From Planctomycetota bacterium (GTDB lineage: Bacteria > Planctomycetota > B15-G4), in contig JAJDEO010000020.1 of assembly GCA_029259745.1 (NCBI GenBank), positions 230,580-294,579 on the forward strand: a stretch of 64,000 nucleotides of DNA. Reading direction: 5' to 3'. The notes under the pieces were generated by a model. The model did no database searches. It saw only the letters and a list, made by a program, of their open reading frames with translations, and had not been told where the DNA came from. How positions within the stretch are numbered: position 1 is the first letter of the stretch; each line of letters starts with the position of its first letter. This document shows, piece after piece, positions 1 through 8,263 of this stretch. The position numbers and the translations under genes were made by a program.

Positions 1-1987
1 CCTCGAGACCGAGCGGGTCGCGCGGTTGCGGATCACTGAGGGCCGAGAGTGCTGAGTGTCGGCGGCCGTCGCGTTCGAGAATCACGTGGCCGTGGTGGTC
101 GATGCGAGCATGCCAGTGGGGAGCGACGACGACCGTGGCGAGGTCGTCGACGATCAGTGCCGGGCCGCTGAGCGTCGCGCCGGGGGCGAGGTCGCACTGC
201 CGATACACCGGGCGCTCGATCGTACGCGTCGCGACGATTGCTGGCGCTTGCTCATGGGCCTCGGCGGCGTGCGGTGTCGCGTGCATCTCGGGTGGCGCCA
301 GCTTCGTGGTCCGCCCGATGGCGGCCACGCGCGCCGTCGTGATCTCGAGCGCGGCGTCGGTGGGAGCGAAGCCGAAGCGACGTCGATGTTCCGCTGTGAA
401 CTCCTCGCGCCACGCCGGCGTCCAGGCGACGGTGATGGTGTCGTCCGTGCCGGCCGTGCGCGCGTCGATCGAAAGCTCGAACGTCGGGTCGTCCACTCCT
501 TGTGTGGCGATCGCGCGGCGTGCGCACTCAAGCGGGAGCTCGACGTCGACGGCGCCCGCGTCGTCCTCCGGCTCGACACGGATCGGCCCCACGCTGACGA
601 CCTCGTGGTGCACGATGTCGGCCAGTCCCATGCCATAGGCCGACAGCACGCCGGCGAACGGTGGCACGATGACGGTGGTGACGCCGAGGCGTTCGGCGAT
701 CGCGCAGGCGTGTTGACCCGCCGCACCACCGAACGCGCAGAGGGCGTCGCCGCGCACGTCGTGTCCGCGCGCCGTGGCGACGCGCCGGATCGCGGCGGCC
801 ATCGTCTCGTCGGCCAGCGTGAGAAAGGCCGCGGCCGTTTGTTCAGCGCTCGCGCCGTCGACGGCGAGTTCGGAGAGGCGCGCCCGTGCGGCATCGACGT
901 CGAGCGCGAGGTGCGGGAAGTGCTCGGGACGCAGGTTGCCGACGACGAGGTTGGCGTCCGTGATCGTGGCCGGACCTCCGCGGCCATAGCACGCCGGCCC
1001 GGGATCGGCACCGGCGCTCTGCGGACCGACGAGATAGCGGCCGTCCTGGTGTCGGAGGATCGAGCCGCCGCCGGCCGCAACCGTTTCGACGGACAGCATG
1101 GGTGCGCGCAGCCGAACCCCGTCGACGACGGTTTCGAACGTGCGCGCGCAGACGCCGTCGTGGACGCGGCAGACGTCCGTGGACGTGCCGCCCATGTCGA
1201 GCCCGACGACCGAACGCACACCGGCCCGGCGCGCGGTTTCAGCCACGGCGACGACGCCACCGGCCGGGCCCGAGAGAACGGCATCCTTGCCAGACACCGC
1301 GTGCGCGTCGGCGAGGCCACCGGACGACTGCATGAAGAGCGCCCGACTCGACGGTGCTGCTGCCTGCACGGCATCGACGAAGCGTCGCAGGAGCGGCGTG
1401 AGGTAGGCGTCGGCGACGGTGGTGTCACCGCGTCCCACGGCGCCGATCTGCGGCGCGACCTCGTGTGACAGGGCGACGTGCCGATAGCCCGCGGCGCGTG
1501 CGAGTTCGCCGATGCGGCGCTCGTGCTCGGGGTACGCGTGGGCATGCAGCAGGACGACAGCCACACAGTCGAACCCTTCGAGCGCCGCGCGCACGTCGTC
1601 GTCGCGCAGCGGCGTGCGCACCGTGCCGTCGGCGAGCACGCGCTCGTCGAGTTCGCGCACCTCGGCCGCCAGCGACTCGCGCTTCACGATGTCGAGCGCG
1701 AAGATGTCGGGCCGATCCTGGTGACCGATCTCGAGGAGATCTGCGAAGCCGCGCGTGATCAGCAGCAAGACGCGTTCGCCGCGCCGCTCGAGCAGCGCGT
1801 TCGTCGCGACGGTTGTGCCCATGCGCAGCTCGCTCACCTCGCGCCCCTCGAGGGCATCGATCGCCACGGGCCGTTCGTTCCGTCCGCGCGCGTTGAGAAG
1901 CTTCTCGACGTGCACAGCGCCGCTGGCGTCGACGCGCACGACGTCCGTGAACGTTCCGCCTTGGTCGATGAACACGCGCTCGGGCAT
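1..1987 (-). CDS. Hydantoinase A / 5-oxoprolinase family protein (partial, C-terminus beyond window)
   Basis: The reading frame starts at ATG 1985-1987 and stays open to base 1, giving 662 residues with no stop. The N-terminus reads MPERVFIDQGGTFTDVV, the usual HyuA/ASKHA phosphate-binding start (D-x-GGTFTD). Further in are MGTTVATNALLERRGE, GLDMGGTSTDVCR and a glycine-rich AFGGAAGQHACAIAE segment. All belong to the ATP-dependent hydantoinase/5-oxoprolinase A half. The last visible residues, SDPQPRDPLGLE, look like the linker into the HyuB half, so this is probably a fused OPLAH-type enzyme of about 1200-1300 residues. 5-Oxoprolinase opens 5-oxoproline to glutamate using ATP, while related enzymes act on hydantoins or acetone; the substrate cannot be decided here. 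The gene lies behind the terminator of the methyltransferase gene, so it probably has its own promoter. Confidence 0.85.
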   Translation of the reverse strand, partial: MPERVFIDQGGTFTDVVRVDASGAVHVEKLLNARGRNERPVAIDALEGREVSELRMGTTVATNALLERRGERVLLLITRGFADLLEIGHQDRPDIFALDIVKRESLAAEVRELDERVLADGTVRTPLRDDDVRAALEGFDCVAVVLLHAHAYPEHERRIGELARAAGYRHVALSHEVAPQIGAVGRGDTTVADAYLTPLLRRFVDAVQAAAPSSRALFMQSSGGLADAHAVSGKDAVLSGPAGGVVAVAETARRAGVRSVVGLDMGGTSTDVCRVHDGVCARTFETVVDGVRLRAPMLSVETVAAGGGSILRHQDGRYLVGPQSAGADPGPACYGRGGPATITDANLVVGNLRPEHFPHLALDVDAARARLSELAVDGASAEQTAAAFLTLADETMAAAIRRVATARGHDVRGDALCAFGGAAGQHACAIAERLGVTTVIVPPFAGVLSAYGMGLADIVHHEVVSVGPIRVEPEDDAGAVDVELPLECARRAIATQGVDDPTFELSIDARTAGTDDTITVAWTPAWREEFTAEHRRRFGFAPTDAALEITTARVAAIGRTTKLAPPEMHATPHAAEAHEQAPAIVATRTIERPVYRQCDLAPGATLSGPALIVDDLATVVVAPHWHARIDHHGHVILERDGRRHSALSALSDPQPRDPLGLE

Positions 1988-2033
1988 CGCGGCATTGTGG
2001 CCTCGTGGCGACGGCGCGCACGACCCCTTCGCA

Positions 2034-2074
2034 CAGAAAAGCCCCCGTCACGCGACTGCTCGCGCAACGAGGGC
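2034..2074 (-). terminator. Rho-independent terminator of the methyltransferase gene
   Basis: On the minus strand bases 2074-2061 pair with 2054-2041 as a 14-bp stem, with three G-U pairs and no mismatch. The loop is 6 nt (2055-2060), and TTTTCTG follows. It lies 44 bases past the methyltransferase stop and 54 bases before the oxoprolinase start, so it separates the two transcription units. Confidence 0.75.
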
Positions 2075-2117
2075 AGTGGCCCCTCGAGCCGTCCGCTCCC
2101 TCGCGTTCCCGCGGCCT

Positions 2118-3083
2118 TCAGTTTCTGGCGATGTCGATCCAGGCGATCGCGCCGGTCTCGTCGTGGTCGATGCGTGTCGTGACGCCCGCGATCCCAGCGG
2201 CGAGGCGCTGCATGTCGCGGTCGTCGCGGTAGACGAGCTGCCAGTCCATGAACGTCTCCATGAAGCCCACGCACGAGCAGCGCGGCGTGAAGTTCGCGAC
2301 GAGCAGGCGCCCGCCGGGGCGCAGCATCGAGACGAGGCGCGCTGTGAGCTTCCTTGCCGCACGTTCCTCGAGGTAGTCGTAGAGACCGGCTGACCAGATC
2401 AGATCGAACTCGCCGGGGATCGCGCGCCCCGCGATCAGGTGACGGATGTCGGCCCGCATCGTCGTGACTCGTCGCCCCGCGTTCTCGCGCTCCACCAGCG
2501 CGAGGCTCTCGACGTCCTGGTCGAGCGCGACGACGCCTGCCGTTCCCGTGCGGATCGCCACGCTGCGCTCGGCTTCCCGCAGATGCCCGCAGGCCACCGA
2601 CAAGGCGCCGATCGCGCCCCGCTGTTCCGCGAAGGCGTCGATCTCGGCGACGATGTGATCGAGGCGGCGACGTACCGCAGCGGCGGGCTCGACGGCGACC
2701 GCCGCGCGATGGACGGCCGTGCCGATCGGCGTGCAGTCGTCGGGCAGCGAGCGCCCGTCGCGATAGATGAAGTCGATCACTTCGGCGTCGCCTGCGTATC
2801 CGCGCGGACGCGTGCAGGAGCGGCGGATCAAAGGGTCTTCTTGGAGAAGCGAGCGCAGCGGATGGGCTCGCGCGGCGTTGCGAAAGCGCTCCCAGTCGAG
2901 CGTCGAGCGTGCGCTGCGGACGGCATCGAGACACTCGAAGAGCAGAGCCATCCCGCCGCTGACGTCGCCGGACGCGATGGCGTGCGCCGGTCCGCGCAGG
3001 CTGGCGTCGACGTCGTCGCAGAGCTGCGCGATCGATGGGGCGAGTACAGAAGGTGTGGTCTGTGCTGAAGCGAGATTGGTCAT
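2118..3083 (-). CDS. Class I SAM-dependent methyltransferase, PhcB-like
   Basis: A 321-residue protein from ATG 3083 (MTNLASAQTT). An in-frame extension upstream reads as low-complexity Arg-rich sequence and was left out. The middle holds CTRPRGYAGDAEVIDFIYR, a motif typical of the methyltransferases annotated as making the 3-hydroxypalmitic acid methyl ester signal (Ralstonia PhcB group). SAM-binding features follow in order: GALSVACGHLREAE (motif I region), VALDQD (acidic end of strand 2), FDLIWSAGLYDYLEE (motif IV region) and MLRPGGRLLVANF. It is cytoplasmic, with no signal peptide. The family match is good, but the substrate is unknown and no partner sensor kinase is visible. The gene is single, with its own terminator. 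Confidence 0.75.
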   Translation of the reverse strand: MTNLASAQTTPSVLAPSIAQLCDDVDASLRGPAHAIASGDVSGGMALLFECLDAVRSARSTLDWERFRNAARAHPLRSLLQEDPLIRRSCTRPRGYAGDAEVIDFIYRDGRSLPDDCTPIGTAVHRAAVAVEPAAAVRRRLDHIVAEIDAFAEQRGAIGALSVACGHLREAERSVAIRTGTAGVVALDQDVESLALVERENAGRRVTTMRADIRHLIAGRAIPGEFDLIWSAGLYDYLEERAARKLTARLVSMLRPGGRLLVANFTPRCSCVGFMETFMDWQLVYRDDRDMQRLAAGIAGVTTRIDHDETGAIAWIDIARN

Positions 3084-3350
3084 GTCAGTGGTGTTCGCTG
3101 AGGTTGCGATGAGTGCGCTTCTTCGGCAGCGTCGCCGAGTCGACGTGGCGCGCCGCAGGCGTTCTGCAACGCACACCGCACGCAGTTCTTGCAGCTCGTA
3201 TCGAGATCGCAGCGGCGATCGGGAGGACTGCTGCGAGCCCTCTTCCACACTGGCCAGCGAAGTAGGGCGGAGGTTTTCGTGAAGAAAATCTGCGGCTCTC
3301 TCGCCGCACTCCCTGCGTCTCCCCAGCAGCTCGCGATGAGTGAGACTCCG

Positions 3351-3426
3351 GGTTGTCCATGGACGCTCGTCGCGAGGTCGTGACTGGGGCTGCAGCCTCG
3401 GCCGCGGGCGATCGTTCGTGAACGCC
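3351..3426. repeat. Dispersed palindromic repeat, family A, copy 1 (short)
   Basis: Begins GGTTGTCCATGGACGCTCGT and ends CGATCGTTCGTGAACGCC. Both ends match the inverted ends of the copy at 36198-36358 (GGTTATTCATGGACGATCGT). About 76 bp; the central part is mostly missing compared with the long copies. Confidence 0.5.
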
Positions 3427-3487
3427 GGGGCGAGCACGAGCGGAGCAGCGGTCAGGTGACGGACGACACGCACGAGATCCCGGTGAA

Positions 3488-3512
3488 CAGCCTGTTGAAG
3501 AACTGTTCCGAG
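3488..3512. repeat. Isolated end of dispersed repeat family B
   Basis: CAGCCTGTTGAAGAACTG followed by TTCCGAG. It matches the reverse complement of the right end of the family B element near 23029-23044 (TTCTTCGACAGGCTGC). Only this end is recognisable here. It sits in a degenerate stretch next to broken coding sequence. Confidence 0.45.
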
Positions 3513-3538
3513 CGCGACGTGACCGGCAGGTCGACCTC

Positions 3539-3899
3539 GACGCACGCTGTGCTGGCCACCCGGCCCTCGCCGCCGACCTCCGCGTCGTCGCCGCGGATGC
3601 CGACGTGCCCGCGAGCTGCTCGCTGCGTTCGACCTTGGCGGCGAGGCGACCGACGTCTCCGCCTTTCACGGCAGGGAGGCGCGTTACGAAGTGCGGCGCC
3701 AGCTCGCCGAGGCGGGATGGGGCTCGCGCTGAAAGTGCTGCGCTCCGAAGCGGGCCACGCGAGTGGGCCGCATGAGCGGCGCCCCCTCGAAGGGCAGTCG
3801 TTCCGGGACATCGGTCGGGCACTCGACCGCAGCGAGAACGCGGCACAGTCGTTGCACGCCCCGGCGCTCGTCCAGCTCGGAGAACTCTTCGGGCGCTGA
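3539..3899 (+). pseudogene. Decayed sigma-factor-like remnant
   Basis: Coding-like fragments occur in all three forward frames in order. From 3539 a frame reads PALAADLRVVAADADV. From about 3610 a second reads RELLAAFDLGGEATDVSAF and stops at 3732. The last reads EGQSFRDIGRALDRSENAAQ and ends LHAPALVQLGELFGR at 3899. That last fragment resembles the helix-turn-helix of ECF sigma-70 region 4 (SFREIG-x-x-L-x-RSE-x-A). Two frame changes are needed to join them, so no intact protein is possible. The gap from 3084 to 3973 otherwise holds only the two repeats at 3351 and 3488. Confidence 0.4.
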
Positions 3900-3973
3900 G
3901 CGATCATCGCGCTGCGGCTACGCGCGCGGTATCCTCCGGCTCCTCGGTCCCCCTTCTCTCAGCGAGTCGTCCC

Positions 3974-4300
3974 ATGGGTCTCTTCTGCCAGAACTGCGGC
4001 GTCGACATGCAAGGTCCGGGCAAGACGTTCTACGGCAACGTCATCTGCAGCGACAACTGCCAGAAGGTCCTCGCCGAACGCGTGTACTTCCGCGACGACC
4101 CGCCGGAGCCTGGTTCGGAGTGGTTCTGTCCGCACTGTGGGTCGACGAACCCACTCGGCGATCCGAAGGACGCCATGCGCCCGAACTGCACGACGTGCAA
4201 GAAGCCGCTCGACCCTTCGAGCGCAGCGCCGCCGAAGAAAAAGGGCTGCCTCGTGATCGCGATGCCGATGCTCGCGGCCGCGGCGTGGTGGATGGTCTGA
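3974..4300 (+). CDS. Small double zinc-ribbon protein with C-terminal membrane anchor
   Basis: A 108-residue protein. It opens MGLFCQNCGVDMQG, with a second Cys pair in ICSDNC, giving one possible zinc ribbon. A second ribbon is formed by FCPHCGSTN and NCTTCKKPLD. The C-terminus, KKKGCLVIAMPMLAAAAWWMV, is a positive patch followed by a hydrophobic tail, which suggests a tail anchor in the membrane. I do not recognise a named family. The composition is typical of small bacterial zinc-ribbon proteins of unknown role. The upstream GGTATCCT at about 3928 may be a -10 element. It converges with the neighbouring minus-strand gene, 10 bases between their stop codons. Confidence 0.7.
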   Translation: MGLFCQNCGVDMQGPGKTFYGNVICSDNCQKVLAERVYFRDDPPEPGSEWFCPHCGSTNPLGDPKDAMRPNCTTCKKPLDPSSAAPPKKKGCLVIAMPMLAAAAWWMV

Positions 4301-4310
4301 ACCGACTCGC

Positions 4311-5609
4311 TCAGCTGCTCGGCTGGATGATGAAGTCGTCGAACACGGCCTGCACGGGGTTGGTTCCCATCGCGCGGACGGCGGCGTTGAGCTCGAGAAG
4401 GTTCTCGCGCGTCAGCCAGATCACGTGTTCGTTCGGCTGGACGTTCGTGCCGTAGGGGTAGGCGACGCCCGGCGTGCTCGTCATCTCGATGTGGTTGCCG
4501 AGGATGTGCGTGAGCGGCTTGTCGGCGACGAAGTCGACGAGGCGTTGGATGCTCGCCTGGTACTTCGCAAAGTTGCCTTGGCTGACGGCGCCGAAGATGA
4601 AGAGGAAGCCCGGGTAGAACGTGTCACCCGTGAAGAGCACGCCGGTCTTGCGATCGTAGACGGCGAGGCTCGCGTTGCTGTGGCCAGGGGCGGGGATCAA
4701 GTCGACCGAGCGGCAGGCGTCGAGTTCGAACGTCACGATCTCGTTGGGCCAGTTCTGGAAGCCGAAGAATGTCTGCACGGCCGTCGCGCCCGGTGACACG
4801 ACCGTCGTGTTCGGGTTCCCGTTGAACTGGTTGTCGCCCGCGACGTGGTCGCCGTGCTCGTGCGTGTGCGCGACGACGAGGTCGGGCGTCGGGATGCCGT
4901 TGTCGGTGGCCCATTGCTGGACCAGCCCGTTCACCGTGTTGGCGATCGGGATCCCGCCGGCCCCTGTGTCGAGCAGCAGCGCGCGGTCGGCGCCCATGAG
5001 CAGGTACATGAACGGCGCCTCGAAGTCCGTGCACATCGACTGGCGCAGGATGAAGAGGTCGTCGTCGTACTGTTCCACTTGAATCAACGGGTCGGTACCG
5101 CAGTTGACGCCGGAGATCCACTGGGTCGGGATGAACCCGGCAGCCGGCGCGTCGGTGGCGACGCCGCGGACGGCATTCGAAGCCGCGAATCCCTTGGGAC
5201 CCACGGCATCGCTGATCCACCACTGGAAGGTGAAGTCCGTCCCGTCGACGAGTCCGCTGGGCCAGTTCGCGGTGAGTGACAGAGCGCCGCCCGGAGTGGT
5301 GACGAAGCCGCTCAGCACGATGTCGGGTGACGGGACGAGGATCCCGCCCTTGAAGGGAGCACCGAGCGTGTCGAAGCCGACGACGAGGGTGGCAGCCGCG
5401 CTCGCCGCAGCGTCGCCCAGTGCGAGCGTGAGTTGCGTGTCGCCGACGAGCGAGCCCGTGCCGACGAGAACGGGGTTGCCGTTCGCGCCGACGAGCGCAT
5501 TCCCGAGGTCGGTCCAGGGATCGAACGAGTCGGCGCGGAGTGCGGGGGCCGTGAACGCGAGGGCGCAGGCGCCGGTTGCAAGGGCGCGGCGGAGTGAGAG
5601 GTTGCGCAC
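4311..5609 (-). CDS. Secreted metallo-beta-lactamase-fold hydrolase with N-terminal planctomycete domain
   Basis: GTG start at 5609, preceded by GGAGACACCCT (GGAG, 7-base spacing), giving 432 residues. The signal peptide is RNLSLRRALATGACALAFTA, ending near ALRA. Residues about 28-150 are a copy of the extracellular domain also found at the C-termini of two other proteins here (APFKGGILVPSPD, then GFAASNAVRGVAT). The rest is a metallo-beta-lactamase fold: HTHEHGDHVAGDNQF (HxHxDH metal site, near residue 250), PAPGHSNASLAVYD, LFTGDTFYPG and ILGNHIEM supply the metal ligands. It probably hydrolyses an ester or thioester outside the cytoplasm; the substrate is unknown. Having this domain before the catalytic part is unusual, because the other two copies are C-terminal. 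Confidence 0.85.
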   Translation of the reverse strand: MRNLSLRRALATGACALAFTAPALRADSFDPWTDLGNALVGANGNPVLVGTGSLVGDTQLTLALGDAAASAAATLVVGFDTLGAPFKGGILVPSPDIVLSGFVTTPGGALSLTANWPSGLVDGTDFTFQWWISDAVGPKGFAASNAVRGVATDAPAAGFIPTQWISGVNCGTDPLIQVEQYDDDLFILRQSMCTDFEAPFMYLLMGADRALLLDTGAGGIPIANTVNGLVQQWATDNGIPTPDLVVAHTHEHGDHVAGDNQFNGNPNTTVVSPGATAVQTFFGFQNWPNEIVTFELDACRSVDLIPAPGHSNASLAVYDRKTGVLFTGDTFYPGFLFIFGAVSQGNFAKYQASIQRLVDFVADKPLTHILGNHIEMTSTPGVAYPYGTNVQPNEHVIWLTRENLLELNAAVRAMGTNPVQAVFDDFIIQPSS

Positions 5610-5648
5610 AGGGTGTCTCCACGGGATCGAGTGCCCTGACGATAACCC

Positions 5649-5733
5649 GGATCGTCGATTGACGATCGTCGCGAGGGTGCAGATGGGCCTTGCCAGGAAG
5701 GCAACCGTCCGTCGATCGTCCGCGATCACCGAT
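5649..5733. repeat. Dispersed palindromic repeat, family A, copy 2
   Basis: The core GACGATCGTCGCGAGGGTGC then AGATGGGCCTTGCC closely matches the reverse complement of the right half of the copy at 36198-36358 (GACGATCGTCGCAAGGTTGC, AGCTGGGCCTTGCTGG). The other end carries GATCGTCCGCGATCACC in inverted orientation. It fills most of the gap between the apaH stop and the metallo-hydrolase start, so it may also act as a hairpin in the apaH 3' region. Confidence 0.6.
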
Positions 5734-6549
5734 TCAAGAGGACTCGACGCGGGGCTGGCTGAAGACAGCGCGATCCTCGAGACGCACCGCCGTGAGCGCG
5801 TGGCCCCAGACGCAGCCGGTGTCCGTCGCCACGATGCCTTCCGCGAGGTGGAGCCCAAGGGCGGCCCAGTGACCGAAGACGATCTCGTGGTCGGCGCTGG
5901 CCCGCTGCGGAAACTCGAACCACGGCACGAGGTCCTTCGGCATGTCCGTCAGAGTGCCCGTATAGCCCAGCGCGAGACGGCCGTCGCGGTGCAGCGCGCG
6001 CACACGCGTCAGGCCTGCGAGGATCGTCGCGCGATGTTCGCGCGGCGGCAGGTCGTCGCTCCAGGCGTCGGCGGGGCGGTCTGCGAGGGGCCGCGGGTCA
6101 CCGTCGTTCAGAGTGGCGCTGACCTCGTGCGCGAGAGCTGCTGCGCGTTCGGCGCTCCATGCGGGAAGCAGACCCGCGTGGACGAGCACCCGTGATCCTT
6201 CGCGGTGGAGCAGCGGTTGGGCGAGGAGCCAGCCGACGAGTTCGCGCCCGTCGTGAGCCCCGAAGACATCGCTGAACGTGTCCTTCGTCGACAGTTCGCG
6301 GACGCCGGCGGCGACGGCGAGCAGGTGCAGGTCGTGGTTTCCGAGCACCGTCGTGGCGCTGCCGTCGTCGACGGCCCGGCGGATCCAGCGCAGTGCCGCC
6401 AGTGATTCGGGACCGCGGTTGACGAGATCGCCGACGAACCAGAGGCGGTCGCCGCGCGAAGGTTCGAAGGGCAGCGACGCGACGAGCTGCACGAGTGACT
6501 CGGCACAGCCCTGCACGTCCCCGATCGCGAATGTCGCCCGCTCGGTCAT
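5734..6549 (-). CDS. apaH: Symmetrical bis(5'-nucleosyl)-tetraphosphatase
   Basis: A 271-residue protein from ATG 6549, close to the usual ApaH length of about 280. It has the calcineurin-like phosphoesterase motifs in order: FAIGDVQGCAESL (D-x-Q/H), WFVGDLVNRGPESL (GD-x-VNRG), TVLGNHDLHLLAVA (GNHD), VHAGLLPAW and VFGHWAALG, with VATDTGCVWG near the end. ApaH cleaves Ap4A to two ADP in the cytoplasm and limits NpnN alarmones and caps. It is divergent from ppx with about 100 bases between the starts, so the two phosphate-related genes may share regulation. Confidence 0.95.
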   Translation of the reverse strand: MTERATFAIGDVQGCAESLVQLVASLPFEPSRGDRLWFVGDLVNRGPESLAALRWIRRAVDDGSATTVLGNHDLHLLAVAAGVRELSTKDTFSDVFGAHDGRELVGWLLAQPLLHREGSRVLVHAGLLPAWSAERAAALAHEVSATLNDGDPRPLADRPADAWSDDLPPREHRATILAGLTRVRALHRDGRLALGYTGTLTDMPKDLVPWFEFPQRASADHEIVFGHWAALGLHLAEGIVATDTGCVWGHALTAVRLEDRAVFSQPRVESS

Positions 6550-6590
6550 GGAGCAATCATGCGAAGACGCGCGCGTTGTCGAAAGAGGTT

Positions 6591-6619
6591 TTGATCGCCG
6601 TGCTCTGGGGGCTGATACT
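6591..6619 (+). promoter_or_regulatory. Candidate sigma-70-type promoter of ppx
   Basis: TTGATC at 6591-6596, a 17-base spacer, then GATACT at 6614-6619. The expected start point near 6626 is followed by AAGGAG at 6636-6641 and the TTG start of ppx. Match to consensus is moderate. Confidence 0.45.
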
Positions 6620-6649
6620 CGCGACACTGCGACCCAAGGAGTGTCGGTC

Positions 6650-8152
6650 TTGGAAACGATTGCTGCGATCGACCTCGGGTCGCACAGCTTCCACCTCATC
6701 GTGGCGCGCCTCGAAGACGGCCAGCCGCGCGTCGTCGACCGCATGCGGGAACGCGTGCGCCTTGCCGCCGGCCTCGACGAGCGCAAGCGCCTCGAGCCCG
6801 AGGCCATGGACCGTGCCGTCGCCTGCCTCGAACGCTTCGGGGAGCGCCTGCGTCCCTTCAACGGCACGAACGTCCGCGTCGTCGGAACGAACACGCTGCG
6901 GCGGGCCAAGAACTCCGCGAAGTTCCTCGAGCGCGCCAGCGAGGCGCTCGGCCATCGGATCGAGATCGTCTCGGGTGTCGAGGAGGCGCGCCTCGTCTAC
7001 CTCGGTGTCGCGCACACGACGGAGGTCCCGCCCGGGCGCCGGCTCGTCATCGACATCGGTGGCGGGAGCACCGAGTGTATCCTCGGTGAAGGTTTCGAGA
7101 TGGCGCGCGGCGAGAGTCTGCCGATCGGTTGCGTGCGCTTCGCTCGCGAGTTCTTCCCAGAGGGAAAGATTTCCGAGAAGCGCTTCGAAGCCTGCACGAT
7201 CGCGGCCGAGCGCGAAGTGGCGGCGATCGCAGCCGACTTCCGCGAGCACTCGTGGAAGACGGCGATCGGAACCTCGGGGACGATCCGGGCTGTGCGCGAC
7301 GTGCTCGTCGCGCAGGGCTGGAGTGGGGACGCGGACCATGCCGACGGTGTCCCGGCCGCCGGTCTGTCCAAGCTCGTCAAGCATGTCGTCGGGGCGGGAC
7401 ACGTCGAGAAGCTGAGTCTCGAAGGACTGTCGGACGAGCGTGCGCTCGTCTTCCCGGCCGGCGTCGCGATCCTCCAGGCCGTCGTGCGGCGTCTGCGGAT
7501 CGAGCACCTCGAGATCGGGCGCGGTGCTCTGCGCGAAGGCTTGCTCTTCGATCTGCTCGGGCGCAAAGGCCACGAAGACGTGCGCGACCGCACCGTCGAG
7601 CAGCTGCAGTCGCGGTATCGCGTCGACATCCTCCAAGCGCAGCGCGTCCGCGACACGTCCATCGATCTGCTCGAGCGTGTCGCCAAGGCCTGGTCGATTC
7701 CGCGCCAGTTCCAGCGGCAGTACCTGGGATGGGCGGCGCTCCTGCACGAGATGGGGCTGTCGGTTTCCCATAGCAGCTTCCATCACCACGGCGCCTACTT
7801 GGCCACCTATGGCGACCTGCCGGGCTTCACGTTCGAGGGCCAGCGCCTGCTCGCGGCACTGATCGGCGGACATCGGCGCAAGGTGCGCTCGGAGACGTTC
7901 GAGGGTCTGCGCATCGTCACGCCGCGCGAGGCGCTGCTGTTGTGCGTGATCCTGCGCATTGCCGTGCGGCTCCACCGTTCGCGTTCGGCCATCGCGTTGC
8001 CCGCGATCGACGCGCGCGCCGACGGCTCGAAGCTGACGTTGCTCATCGATGCCGAGTGGGTGAAGGACAACCCGCTCACGCGCGCCGACCTCGAGGCCGA
8101 GGCGCGTCGGCTCGCTCAAGCCGACATCGAGTTGACGCTCGCCGAGGCCTGA
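6650..8152 (+). CDS. ppx: Exopolyphosphatase / pppGpp phosphohydrolase family
   Basis: A TTG start at 6650 is set by AAGGAG 8 bases upstream and gives 500 residues, close to the usual Ppx length. The N-terminus ETIAAIDLGSHSFHLIVARL is the ASKHA phosphate-1 loop. VVGTNTLRRAKN, GVEEARLVYLG, RRLVIDIGGGSTE (phosphate-2) and IGTSGTIRAV follow. The C-terminal part (AALLHEMGLSVSHSSFHHHG) is the HD-like domain of bacterial Ppx/GppA. The enzyme removes terminal phosphates from polyphosphate. It faces ppk1 tail to tail with only a family A repeat between them, so making and degrading polyphosphate are encoded by neighbouring but separately transcribed genes. Confidence 0.95.
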   Translation: METIAAIDLGSHSFHLIVARLEDGQPRVVDRMRERVRLAAGLDERKRLEPEAMDRAVACLERFGERLRPFNGTNVRVVGTNTLRRAKNSAKFLERASEALGHRIEIVSGVEEARLVYLGVAHTTEVPPGRRLVIDIGGGSTECILGEGFEMARGESLPIGCVRFAREFFPEGKISEKRFEACTIAAEREVAAIAADFREHSWKTAIGTSGTIRAVRDVLVAQGWSGDADHADGVPAAGLSKLVKHVVGAGHVEKLSLEGLSDERALVFPAGVAILQAVVRRLRIEHLEIGRGALREGLLFDLLGRKGHEDVRDRTVEQLQSRYRVDILQAQRVRDTSIDLLERVAKAWSIPRQFQRQYLGWAALLHEMGLSVSHSSFHHHGAYLATYGDLPGFTFEGQRLLAALIGGHRRKVRSETFEGLRIVTPREALLLCVILRIAVRLHRSRSAIALPAIDARADGSKLTLLIDAEWVKDNPLTRADLEAEARRLAQADIELTLAEA

Positions 8153-8169
8153 AGGCGTCGATCTAGCCC

Positions 8170-8262
8170 GCACTATTCATGGAGAAGCGAGTGCGGCTGG
8201 GTCCGCAGGGCTGCGTCGAACAAGCAGCTACACCCTCGCCAAGCTTCTCCGTGAATAACCCC
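8170..8262. repeat. Dispersed palindromic repeat, family A, copy 3
   Basis: The ends CTATTCATGGAGAAGC and GCTTCTCCGTGAATAACC are inverted repeats of each other (two mismatches), making a hairpin of about 93 bp between the convergent ppx and ppk1 genes. It shares the TTATTCAYGG end with other family A copies, and GGGCTGYGTCGAAC with copy 4. It may serve as a bidirectional terminator, but no T-run follows. Confidence 0.65.
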
Positions 8263-8263
8263 A

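Noticed and set aside
662..675. TGGCACG sequence resembling a sigma54 -24 box
   Set aside because: Inside a coding region and lacks TTGC at the -12 position.
56..1468. Forward frame at the window start
   Set aside because: Antisense of the hydantoinase/oxoprolinase gene, whose frame is open to the edge on the minus strand.
8153..8263. Hairpin between ppx and ppk1 as a plain terminator
   Set aside because: It shares ends and internal blocks with repeat copies elsewhere and lacks a T-run, so it is listed as a family A repeat; a terminator side effect is possible.
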